The translations under genes and the position numbers were made by a program. The notes under the pieces are model-generated. The model was not told the DNA's origin. It did not search any database and saw only the letters and a program-made list of their open reading frames with translations. A stretch of 5,264 nt of DNA from Nitrospirota bacterium (GTDB lineage Bacteria; Nitrospirota_A; Leptospirillia; Leptospirillales; Leptospirillaceae). This document shows positions 1-4,477 of the stretch, piece after piece (position 1 is the first letter of the stretch; every line of letters starts with the position of its first letter). Location of the stretch: contig JAKCCY010000166.1 in the NCBI GenBank assembly GCA_021838765.1, positions 1 to 5,264 on the forward strand, read 5' to 3'.

Positions 1-84
1 GATGGTGGCAAAATTCTGAATGAAGGGCTGATTTCCTTAAAAGGGCTACCTGATGCTGAGATACTGCTCTTTGATATGGTCTGA
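1..84 (+). CDS. C-terminal end of an unidentified protein (partial)
   Basis: Frame 1 is open from the window edge to a TGA at 82-84 and encodes 27 residues (starts DGGKILNEG, ends LLFDMV). The composition (alternating hydrophobic and charged residues, no rare-codon runs) reads like a real protein end rather than noise. The start lies outside the window, so no family can be named. A 7-bp hairpin (TTTCCCC 135-141 with GGGGAAA 161-167) lies about 50 bases after the stop but has no T-tract, so it is not a convincing terminator. It is separated from the next gene by over 500 bases and is probably not co-transcribed with it. Confidence 0.45.
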   Translation, partial: DGGKILNEGLISLKGLPDAEILLFDMV

Positions 85-259
85 TGGGTTTTAACAGGCA
101 AAGACAATCCTTCTGAAATGGCTCTGCTATATTGTTTCCCCTCTCTATGACTAAGGGAAAGGGGAAATCAGGAACCTTCTTCCGACATTCGGACGAACCC
201 AAGATAGAAACTCTTGAAAAACCATAAAGATGGGTATATGAGGGGTATTTGCCATCCTG

Positions 260-279
260 TGGGCAGCTTCGGCTGCCCA
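260..279 (+). other. Stable stem-loop with C(UUCG)G tetraloop
   Basis: TGGGCAGC (260-267) and GCTGCCCA (272-279) form a perfect 8-bp stem closed by TTCG. The closing pair gives the extra-stable C(UUCG)G loop. No T-tract follows on either strand, so it is not a standard intrinsic terminator. It could belong to a small RNA or act as a processing or degradation barrier; function is unknown. Confidence 0.5.
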
Positions 280-383
280 GACAATCCGGCTTAACCATTC
301 CTCTAACCTGCAAGGAATAACATTCATTCTTGGGTTGGGGTAAGGTCTCTTCTCTCCATCCTAAGGATCTCTGAGGTTAAAAT

Positions 384-407
384 TGTCAGAAAATTTGACA
401 TGTGTCA
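384..407. promoter_or_regulatory. Cluster of TGTCA/TGACA half-sites, candidate activator binding site
   Basis: Three half-sites lie in 24 bases: TGTCA (384-388), TGACA (396-400) and TGTCA (403-407). The first and second form a dyad with a 7-base spacer; the second and third form an opposite dyad with a 2-base spacer. The cluster is centred roughly 150-160 bases upstream of the predicted start of transcription, where enhancer-binding proteins of sigma-54 promoters usually sit. Exosortase loci are known to carry the PrsK/PrsR two-component pair with a sigma-54 activator; assignment of this site to PrsR is inference. Confidence 0.45.
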
Positions 408-527
408 TGGTTTTTAATACTCAATTGATCCGTTAAGAAGATCATCGGATTTCATAAGATCTATTAATACAATGATAAATATGTAAAAATATTATCTATT
501 CATCCCCCCAAGTCGAACGATTTTTCT

Positions 528-544
528 CTGGTAAGAAAATTGCA
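528..544 (+). promoter_or_regulatory. Sigma-54 (RpoN) -24/-12 promoter
   Basis: The sequence CTGGTAAGAAAATTGCA matches the RpoN consensus YTGGCACG-N4-TTGCW with exact spacing. The -24 element keeps TGG, A and G (mismatches at C4 and C6 only) and the -12 element TTGCA is perfect. It points toward the PEP-CTERM gene; transcription would start near 554-556, about 75 bases before the start codon. PEP-CTERM genes are a known sigma-54-linked regulon in several bacteria, so sequence and context agree. Confidence 0.72.
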
Positions 545-555
545 CTCTTCCGTGC

Positions 556-573
556 GCCAATTACAAAATTGGC
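556..573 (+). other. Hairpin at predicted 5' end of the PEP-CTERM mRNA
   Basis: GCCAATT (556-562) and AATTGGC (567-573) form a perfect 7-bp stem around the loop ACAA. It begins one or two bases after the transcription start predicted from the -12 element. Such 5'-terminal stems are known to protect mRNAs from 5'-dependent decay; it could alternatively be a protein-binding palindrome. The role here is inferred from position only. Confidence 0.45.
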
Positions 574-613
574 CATTTGGCATAGAGATTCCCCGCCTTC
601 ACCCTGATCCCTC

Positions 614-620
614 AAAGAGG
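614..620 (+). promoter_or_regulatory. Ribosome binding site that favours the start at 629
   Basis: AAAGAGG ends 2 bases before the ATG at 623 but 8 bases before the in-frame ATG at 629. The latter is a normal spacing, so 629 is the better start. The third in-frame ATG (689), where the conventional signal peptide begins, has no recognisable Shine-Dalgarno sequence. Confidence 0.55.
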
Positions 621-628
621 TTATGAAA

Positions 629-1621
629 ATGAAATGGTTTAAGTGGGGTCAGTGTCCCAGCAATCTAACACTTATTGGTAGTCCCCCAATGCTCAAAACG
701 AATATTCGTAAGGATTATTTGAAATACTTGCTTCTGACTATGGGGCTTCTCGGTACATTTCTACTGCCCAAAAGCTATGCTCAGGCAACTATTTGCATCA
801 ATTGCGGGGAGACGCAGACGCTCAATCTGACTCCCGTCCAGGGAGGAACCGCTGATGACCTTTTCAACCAGTTTGACCCTCTTCCTTCCGGAGGAGCCAC
901 TCCCAACAATTTCGAGATGGTCTTTCAGGGAAACGTCACCTCGGTCATTCCAGCACAGCCTCTTTCCAATTATACTGATGCTTTCCTTAACCCGAACCCT
1001 ATCAAAGTCAGCTACAGCGCCTCCTCCAACACCACTACGGTGACATTTTCGGGAAGCAACGGATTTGCCTATCCCTTCGGAAACACCCTCGACCCCCACT
1101 TTGGGCTTGATGCCGGACTCCAGCCCGCAACTCCCTTGGTTCTCAGTAATGAATTCTGGAGTTTAAACGGATCGGACATTCAGAACCTACCGGCCGCGAC
1201 CATCAGTCGTCTGAACGGGGGCAATTCCAACTTGCCCGATCCTTGGGCCATCATTTATCTCAATGAAACGATTACAGGAACTAGCACAACCGGCGGGGTC
1301 TGGGAGGAGCTTCCTTTTGTCGGGCCACTCTCTTTTCAAGTCACGAACGGTTCGGCCCAGAGCCTAACACTCTCCGACGTTCAGTATTTTGTGAGTAATA
1401 CTCAAATCCCGCTCGACAACCTCAACTTCAATGATTACCCTCCAAATAGCTCTCCATTCATCCTTCTGCCCGGACTGAACGGAACAGTGCTGGGCAATGG
1501 GCAAACCCTCGATGTATCTCCGACGCCCGAACCCTCCACATGGCTTTTGTTCGGATCCGGTCTGGGCGTCTTGGGAATCATTGCTATCAGGAAAAAGAAG
1601 GAGATTCGGATCGCGTCGTAA
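629..1621 (+). CDS. PEP-CTERM sorting domain-containing exported protein
   Basis: Secreted, probably matrix- or surface-associated protein processed by an exosortase. The C-terminal 33 residues show the full sorting signal: PEPST motif, a hydrophobic helix from a Trp through LGIIAI, then the basic tail RKKK. Near the N-terminus there is a signal peptide: basic KTNIRKDYLKY, hydrophobic LLLTMGLLGTFLL and a cleavage site at YAQA. The mature region is about 245 residues, rich in Asn, Ser, Thr, Gly and Pro, almost without Lys, with nine N-x-S/T sequons and only two cysteines (CINC) just after the cleavage site. The middle matches no family I recognise. An extra ~20 residues precede the usual signal peptide; the gene may really start at 689. 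Numbering from the upstream ATG at 623 gives 332 residues. Known biology: exosortase (EpsH/XrtA) cuts at PEP and the cargo joins exopolysaccharide or floc matrix. No exosortase gene lies in this window, so it acts in trans. A sigma-54-type promoter precedes it and a terminator follows, so it is monocistronic. Confidence 0.9.
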   Translation: MKWFKWGQCPSNLTLIGSPPMLKTNIRKDYLKYLLLTMGLLGTFLLPKSYAQATICINCGETQTLNLTPVQGGTADDLFNQFDPLPSGGATPNNFEMVFQGNVTSVIPAQPLSNYTDAFLNPNPIKVSYSASSNTTTVTFSGSNGFAYPFGNTLDPHFGLDAGLQPATPLVLSNEFWSLNGSDIQNLPAATISRLNGGNSNLPDPWAIIYLNETITGTSTTGGVWEELPFVGPLSFQVTNGSAQSLTLSDVQYFVSNTQIPLDNLNFNDYPPNSSPFILLPGLNGTVLGNGQTLDVSPTPEPSTWLLFGSGLGVLGIIAIRKKKEIRIAS

Positions 1622-1643
1622 ATGCCGCTCTCTGGATTCTGAG

Positions 1644-1678
1644 AAAGCGGGTCTCCTCTGCAGGGGACCCGCTTTTTT
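1644..1678 (+). terminator. Rho-independent terminator of the PEP-CTERM gene
   Basis: AAGCGGGTCTCC (1645-1656) pairs with GGGGACCCGCTT (1663-1674), giving a 12-bp stem with one G-U pair and the loop TCTGCA. It runs into a six-T tract at 1673-1678. It sits 23 bases after the stop codon and fully separates this gene from the mobile-element region downstream. Confidence 0.92.
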
Positions 1679-2188
1679 AGTTCGTATCGGGGTAACCCTT
1701 CGGTCCCGCCCGAATCTTTTGATGACCTAACCTTCGCCCGGAAGCAAGTCAGAAAGGATTCTGTTTCCTGATTGGAAAATCCGGATGAAACAGCCTTCCG
1801 GTGTTCCTTGTGGTATTGGGAGATATCTTTGGGGAAAATCGAGGAAAGAGAGCGTGAGGAATAAGCTCCAGCACTCGAGGTAGTTCTTTTCCCTGGAGTG
1901 ACTACGTTTATGAAAGAGGACTTTTTCAAAATATTGATCCACAGGGGTTCCGTCAGTCTGGTCAGTTCGGCTTCTTTTGAGTCTCGAAAGATTGCCCGGT
2001 CCAAGGTTGACTGCGTCTTCGTTGGAAATGGCCATTCCCTATGCCGGATCTTTACTCGCCACTCTGTCTATTCCCGTTTTTCAAAGGTCGCGATTTTTTC
2101 CTACTGATTATTCGGGACATCTTTTGGAGTTGAGTGTCCCCATAAGTCAAAGGGAAGGGGAAAGGATCTTCATAATTGGCTTGATTAT

Positions 2189-2248
2189 TGGTGCCGGAGA
2201 GCGGGATCGAAGCGGTATGGGCTTGCGGCCGAGTGATTTTAGGTCCGA
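2189..2248 (-). pseudogene. Degenerate 3' half of a tRNA-Leu(UAA)-like gene, possible attachment-site relic
   Basis: Read on the minus strand, the last 23 bases have the exact layout of a tRNA 3' end: T-loop TTCGATC, T-stem CCGCT, acceptor CTCCGGC, discriminator A and encoded CCA. Upstream there is an anticodon-like segment TCGGA-CCTAAAA-TC resembling Leu(UAA) (loop position 33 is C instead of U), and a CGGCCGCAAGCC segment like a type II variable arm. The 5' T-stem arm is ACCGC where AGCGG is needed, the anticodon 3' arm is broken, and no GCCGGAG 5' acceptor strand or D-arm precedes it. It is therefore not a functional tRNA. tRNA 3' ends are standard integrase attachment sites, so it may mark an old island boundary; no second copy occurs in this window. 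Confidence 0.55.
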
Positions 2249-2289
2249 TTAGTAAGCTGATTTATCACAGGAAATTTTTTGACAATCCA

Positions 2290-2297
2290 TAAGTGTC
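2290..2297 (+). repeat. Target-site duplication of the IS256 element, left copy (TAAGTGTC)
   Basis: TAAGTGTC lies immediately outside the left inverted repeat and is identical to 3686-3693 outside the right one. Eight-base duplications are typical of IS256-family insertion. Confidence 0.9.
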
Positions 2298-2324
2298 GGT
2301 CAAGTCCAAAAGTTGCTGTAAATT
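2298..2324 (+). repeat. Left terminal inverted repeat of the IS256 element
   Basis: These 27 bases match the reverse complement of 3659-3685 at 21 positions, including GGT at the tip, AGTCCA in the middle and TGCTGTAAATT at the inner end. It lies 27 bases beyond the transposase stop codon. Confidence 0.9.
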
Positions 2325-2351
2325 TTCTTCCCGAGAAATGGAATTCATCAA

Positions 2352-3569
2352 TTATTCGACGACCGAAAGGAGAGAAGGGGTTTTGAGAGGTTCCTGCTTC
2401 TTCCACTCCAGATATTCGGCCATGTCGAAATACTTCTTCCCTGTGCTCCATTGTTCGTGGAACTCCGAGAGAAGGGCTCCAATGAGTCGGATCGCCGAGT
2501 CTTCGTTGGGGAAGATCCGGATCACACGTTCCCGTCTTCGGACCTCTTCATTCAGTCGTTCCTGGGAGTTCGTGCTTCTGAGCCTGACCCGATATTTCCG
2601 GGGAAAGGACAAAATCGTGAGCGATTCCTCAAAGCCTTCATCGAGACACTCCATCGACTTGGGAGCTTTCTTCTCAAAGGTCTCAAAAATCTCGTTCTTT
2701 ATGGTTCGGGCTTCCTCTTTCGTGTCCGCCCGAAACAGCCGTCCCAGGGCCAGTGCCAGGGACCCTCGTTGAGAGGCCGGCGCATGACCCAGAATATTCC
2801 GGAGAAAGTGCACCTGGCATCGTTGCCAGCGGACTCCCTGAAAGTGTCTCTGAACGGCTTTTTTGAGCCCTTTGTGGTCATCGGAGACCACCAGGTCCAC
2901 CCCACACAGTCCCCGGCTCTTGAGGTCCCGCAGCATGTCGTCCCAAGAAGCCTCGTTTTCGCTGTCTCCCAACGTGAGTCCCAGGATCTCCCGTTGCCCT
3001 TCTTCCGAGATTCCCGTCGCGATCAGGGCGGCGACCGGAACCACGCTGTCGTCCTTTCTCACCTGGATCACCAGGGCATCCAGCAGAAGAAAGGGATACG
3101 GACCAGCAAGCCTCCGGTTTCGCCAATGGTTGACCCGGGCCGAAAGACCCGTGGCCAGGGAACTCACTGTGGACTTCGAAAACTGGGCGCCACACAACTC
3201 TTCCGTGATATGCGTGACCTTACGGGTCGAGACTCCCTGGACCACCATCTCCATCAGCGCCAGAACCAGGGCTTGTTCAGAGCGCTGGTAGCGTCGGAAC
3301 AGATCGGTCGAAAAATGTCCGTCCCGGGTTTGGGGAACTCGAAGGATCAGCGTTCCCACCCGGGTCATCAGTTGCCGTTCCCGGTATCCGTTTCGATAGC
3401 CCGTCCGATCGCTCGAGCGTTCATGACGATCCGCCCCCAGATGCTCGACCATCTGGGCTTCCAGAACCTGGTTCAACACCGATTCGACCAGCTTTTTCAT
3501 TCCTTCGCCATCATCGGACAGAAGATTTGGCAAAAGATCCGGATTCAGGGTAACGTTAATGTCGGCCAT
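2352..3569 (-). CDS. IS256-family transposase (mutator-type DDE)
   Basis: Catalyses copy-out transposition of the surrounding element. The 405-residue protein has the family layout: N-terminal DNA-binding part with RTGYRNGYRERQL (55-67) and LRVPQTRDG (76-84), then an RNase H-like catalytic domain. Candidate catalytic residues are D164 in FLLLDAL, D230 in LVVSDDHKGL and the Glu in ERLNEEVRRR (341 or 342), followed by the hallmark RVIRIFPNEDSAIRLIGALL. The family's QRCQVHFLRN motif (249-258) is present. Length is normal and there is no frameshift. I chose the ATG at 3569 because AAGGAGGAA lies 6-7 bases ahead; an upstream extension to 3614 lacks a ribosome site. Expression may come from a promoter spanning the IS end (3669-3695). 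A 446-codon frame on the opposite strand is a shadow of this gene. Confidence 0.96.
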   Translation of the reverse strand: MADINVTLNPDLLPNLLSDDGEGMKKLVESVLNQVLEAQMVEHLGADRHERSSDRTGYRNGYRERQLMTRVGTLILRVPQTRDGHFSTDLFRRYQRSEQALVLALMEMVVQGVSTRKVTHITEELCGAQFSKSTVSSLATGLSARVNHWRNRRLAGPYPFLLLDALVIQVRKDDSVVPVAALIATGISEEGQREILGLTLGDSENEASWDDMLRDLKSRGLCGVDLVVSDDHKGLKKAVQRHFQGVRWQRCQVHFLRNILGHAPASQRGSLALALGRLFRADTKEEARTIKNEIFETFEKKAPKSMECLDEGFEESLTILSFPRKYRVRLRSTNSQERLNEEVRRRERVIRIFPNEDSAIRLIGALLSEFHEQWSTGKKYFDMAEYLEWKKQEPLKTPSLLSVVE

Positions 3570-3574
3570 TGTGC

Positions 3575-3583
3575 TTCCTCCTT
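3575..3583 (-). promoter_or_regulatory. Strong ribosome binding site of the transposase
   Basis: AAGGAGGAA on the minus strand is a near-perfect anti-16S match, with the AGGAGG core 7 bases from the ATG at 3569. It fixes the start of the transposase downstream of the longer open frame. Confidence 0.85.
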
Positions 3584-3594
3584 GTTGAGAATAG

Positions 3595-3608
3595 GTTGTC
3601 TGGACAAC
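3595..3608 (-). other. Short palindrome in the transposase leader
   Basis: GTTGTC (3595-3600) and GACAAC (3603-3608) form a 6-bp dyad with a 2-base centre, 12 bases upstream of the transposase ribosome binding site. In IS elements, leader palindromes can bind a repressor or fold in read-through transcripts; here the role is unknown. Confidence 0.3.
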
Positions 3609-3658
3609 ACCCATTCTCGGGGAAGACAGTGGCCTTTTTCAATTTCAAGCCAATTTAG

Positions 3659-3685
3659 AATTTACAGCATTATATGGACTCAACC
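3659..3685 (-). repeat. Right terminal inverted repeat of the IS256 element
   Basis: Partner of 2298-2324. Read inward on the minus strand it begins GGTTGAGTCCA and ends TGCTGTAAATT. It also contains the TATAAT of the candidate transposase promoter. Confidence 0.9.
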
Positions 3686-3695
3686 TAAGTGTCAA
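3669..3695 (-). promoter_or_regulatory. Candidate hybrid promoter for the transposase (-35 in flank, -10 in the IS end)
   Basis: On the minus strand a perfect TTGACA (3690-3695) precedes a perfect TATAAT (3669-3674) by 15 bases. The -10 box is inside the IS end and the -35 box is made by the target-site duplication plus two flanking bases. The spacer is shorter than the 16-18 optimum, so strength is uncertain. Confidence 0.4.
3686..3693 (+). repeat. Target-site duplication of the IS256 element, right copy (TAAGTGTC)
   Basis: Identical to 2290-2297 and directly abuts the right inverted repeat. Confidence 0.9.
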
Positions 3696-3746
3696 TATCT
3701 TGTGATGTATGGTGACTTTCTGTTTACACAGGATTTTTTATCCAAA

Positions 3747-3774
3747 GTGTCCCAAAATTGTCCCAAGGTGTCTC
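3747..3774 (+). repeat. Three helically phased GTGTCCC-type repeats
   Basis: GTGTCCC (3747), TTGTCCC (3758) and GTGTCTC (3768) are spaced 11 and 10 bases apart, so they lie on one face of the helix. Related motifs occur left of the IS (GGGACA at 2114-2119, GTGTCCC at 2134-2140). This pattern fits multiple protein-binding sites such as subterminal transposase sites or an operator array. The binding protein is unknown. Confidence 0.4.
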
Positions 3775-3829
3775 ATGATTATTCAGACTAGAACGGACCT
3801 GAAAAATCTTCTTTACCATTTCGGCTCCA

Positions 3830-3857
3830 TTGACTTAGATATTGGTTTTGATATCAT
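3830..3857 (+). promoter_or_regulatory. Promoter of the toxin-antitoxin operon with operator dyad
   Basis: TTGACT (3830-3835) and TATCAT (3852-3857) are separated by 16 bases, a good sigma-70 match. Transcription should start about 7 bases after the -10 box, at or within a base or two of the toxin ATG (3864). GATAT (3838-3842) and ATATC (3851-3855) form a dyad with an 8-base centre that covers the spacer and -10 box, the expected place for autorepression by the HTH antitoxin. Confidence 0.6.
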
Positions 3858-3863
3858 TTCTCT

Positions 3864-4193
3864 ATGAAGCGAGTCATTTGGATCGGGAATTCGAAAAAAG
3901 ATCTTCAGCAACATTTTTCCAGAATGGCTCAAAGGGAAGCCGGATACCAGATCTATCGCCTTCAGGAAGGATTCGATCCAAAAGACTGGAAGCCCTTGCA
4001 TGGGGTTGGCCCTAGTGTCCGCGAGATTCGCATCCATGCGGAGAACGAATATCGGATCATCTATGTCGCACAGTTCGAGGAGGCTTTGTATATCCTTCAC
4101 TCGTTCGTGAAGAAAACCCAAAAGACTCCCCAGCGGGATCTTGAGTTGGCTCGGGAAAGATTGAACATAGTTTTAAAGGAGAGACGGACATGA
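3864..4193 (+). CDS. HigB/Gp49-type (RelE superfamily) toxin
   Basis: Toxin component of a type II toxin-antitoxin module; RelE/HigB-like relatives are mostly ribosome-dependent mRNA endonucleases, but activity of this one is inferred. The 109-residue protein carries the Gp49/DUF891 signature: REAGYQI (24-30), DWKPL..VG.SVREIRI (41-57), YRIIYVAQFEEALYILHSF (63-81) and KKTQKTPQRDLELAR (83-97). Length is normal and all parts are present. The start is set by homology (the family begins at the K-x-x-WIG strand). No Shine-Dalgarno sequence precedes it, and the promoter lies so close that the message may be leaderless. The stop overlaps the antitoxin start by ATGA, with the toxin gene first as in higBA-type operons. 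Confidence 0.9.
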   Translation: MKRVIWIGNSKKDLQQHFSRMAQREAGYQIYRLQEGFDPKDWKPLHGVGPSVREIRIHAENEYRIIYVAQFEEALYILHSFVKKTQKTPQRDLELARERLNIVLKERRT

Positions 4194-4477
4194 ATCCGGA
4201 ATGGGAAGAGGGGTCGGAGAATATTTTTAAGGATCTGGGATTTTCGGAGGCTGAGGCAGAACATCTCATGATCCGGTCCCGATTGATGATCGAAGTTGAA
4301 AAGTTTGTCGAAAGATCGAAGTTGAGCCAAAGAGAGGCGGCAAAAATGCTTGGAATCACGCAGCCCCGTTTAAACGACCTTCTTCAAGGGAAGATTCAGA
4401 AGTTCAGCATTGATGCCCTGGTGAAGATGCTTGCTAAAGTGGGAATCCATGTGGATGTGCATGTGAGCGCTGCCTGA
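4190..4477 (+). CDS. HTH (XRE/HigA-like) antitoxin
   Basis: Antitoxin that should bind and neutralise the upstream toxin and repress the operon promoter. In the 95-residue protein a helix-turn-helix spans roughly residues 45-68 (LSQREAAKMLGITQPRLNDL). It is preceded by NIFKDLGFSEAEAE and followed by a FSIDALVKMLAKVGIHVDVHV tail, the arrangement of the HTH_37 family paired with Gp49-type toxins. AAAGGAGAG lies 7-8 bases before the ATG at 4190, and the start overlaps the toxin stop, indicating translational coupling. The protein appears complete. The likely DNA target is the GATAT-N8-ATATC dyad in the operon promoter. I see no clear terminator downstream. Confidence 0.9.
   Translation: MNPEWEEGSENIFKDLGFSEAEAEHLMIRSRLMIEVEKFVERSKLSQREAAKMLGITQPRLNDLLQGKIQKFSIDALVKMLAKVGIHVDVHVSAA

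Larger units (their letters stand above)
85..628. other. Long non-coding control region upstream of the PEP-CTERM gene
   Basis: About 540 bases without a credible gene; open frames are short and lack ribosome binding sites. The left part (85-380) holds a stable UUCG hairpin at 260-279. The right part (381-628) becomes AT-rich between 410 and 510 and then carries the regulatory elements listed separately: a half-site cluster, a sigma-54-type promoter, a 5' hairpin and a Shine-Dalgarno sequence. An AT-rich, bendable stretch between activator sites and a -24/-12 promoter is the usual arrangement for enhancer-dependent promoters. Confidence 0.6.
1679..2297. other. Gene-poor stretch between the PEP-CTERM terminator and the IS256 element
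   Basis: Several overlapping open frames exist on both strands (up to 189 codons on the minus strand, running back through the PEP-CTERM gene). None has a family motif, a good ribosome binding site or consistent coding character. I read it as decayed or non-coding DNA. It contains a tRNA-like 3' half on the minus strand (2189-2248), GTGTCCC/GGGACA motifs near 2114-2140 and the left target-site copy of the IS (2290-2297). Confidence 0.5.
2298..3685 (-). mobile_element. Complete IS256-family insertion sequence (1388 bp)
   Basis: The element is bounded by imperfect 27-bp inverted repeats that start GGT and share AGTCCA and TGCTGTAAATT. Their pattern (AGTCC, an A/T-rich middle, TGTAAA) is like the ends of IS256 itself. 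It is flanked by a perfect 8-bp direct repeat and contains a single full-length transposase gene on the minus strand. Length, repeat size and duplication size all fall within the family range. Intact ends, intact gene and an undamaged duplication point to a fairly recent, potentially active insertion. Confidence 0.93.

Noticed and set aside
135..167. TTTCCCC/GGGGAAA hairpin after the first partial gene
   Set aside because: Only 7 pairs with a 19-base loop and no T-tract; not reported as a terminator.
238..294. 18-codon mini-ORF containing the UUCG hairpin
   Set aside because: No ribosome binding site, and its coding content is simply the hairpin sequence.
425..460. Candidate IHF sites in the AT-rich leader of the PEP-CTERM gene
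   Set aside because: The TTGATC and ATCATCGGATTT matches each miss two or more consensus positions, too weak to call.
1756..1782. Imperfect hairpin (TTTCC/GGAAA with outer GGAT/ATCC)
   Set aside because: Short, bulged and without context; within chance expectation for AT/GC-mixed DNA.
1435..2004. 189-codon open frame on the minus strand
   Set aside because: It runs through the PEP-CTERM terminator and into the antisense of that gene, has no ribosome binding site and no recognisable domain.
1977..2252. 91-codon plus-strand frame in the gene-poor stretch
   Set aside because: No family resemblance, no plausible start signal, and its 3' end overlaps the tRNA-like relic.
2451..3791. 446-codon open frame on the plus strand
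   Set aside because: It lies antisense to the IS256 transposase, shows no family motif and is Arg/Gln/His/Pro-rich as expected of a complementary-frame shadow of a GC-biased gene.
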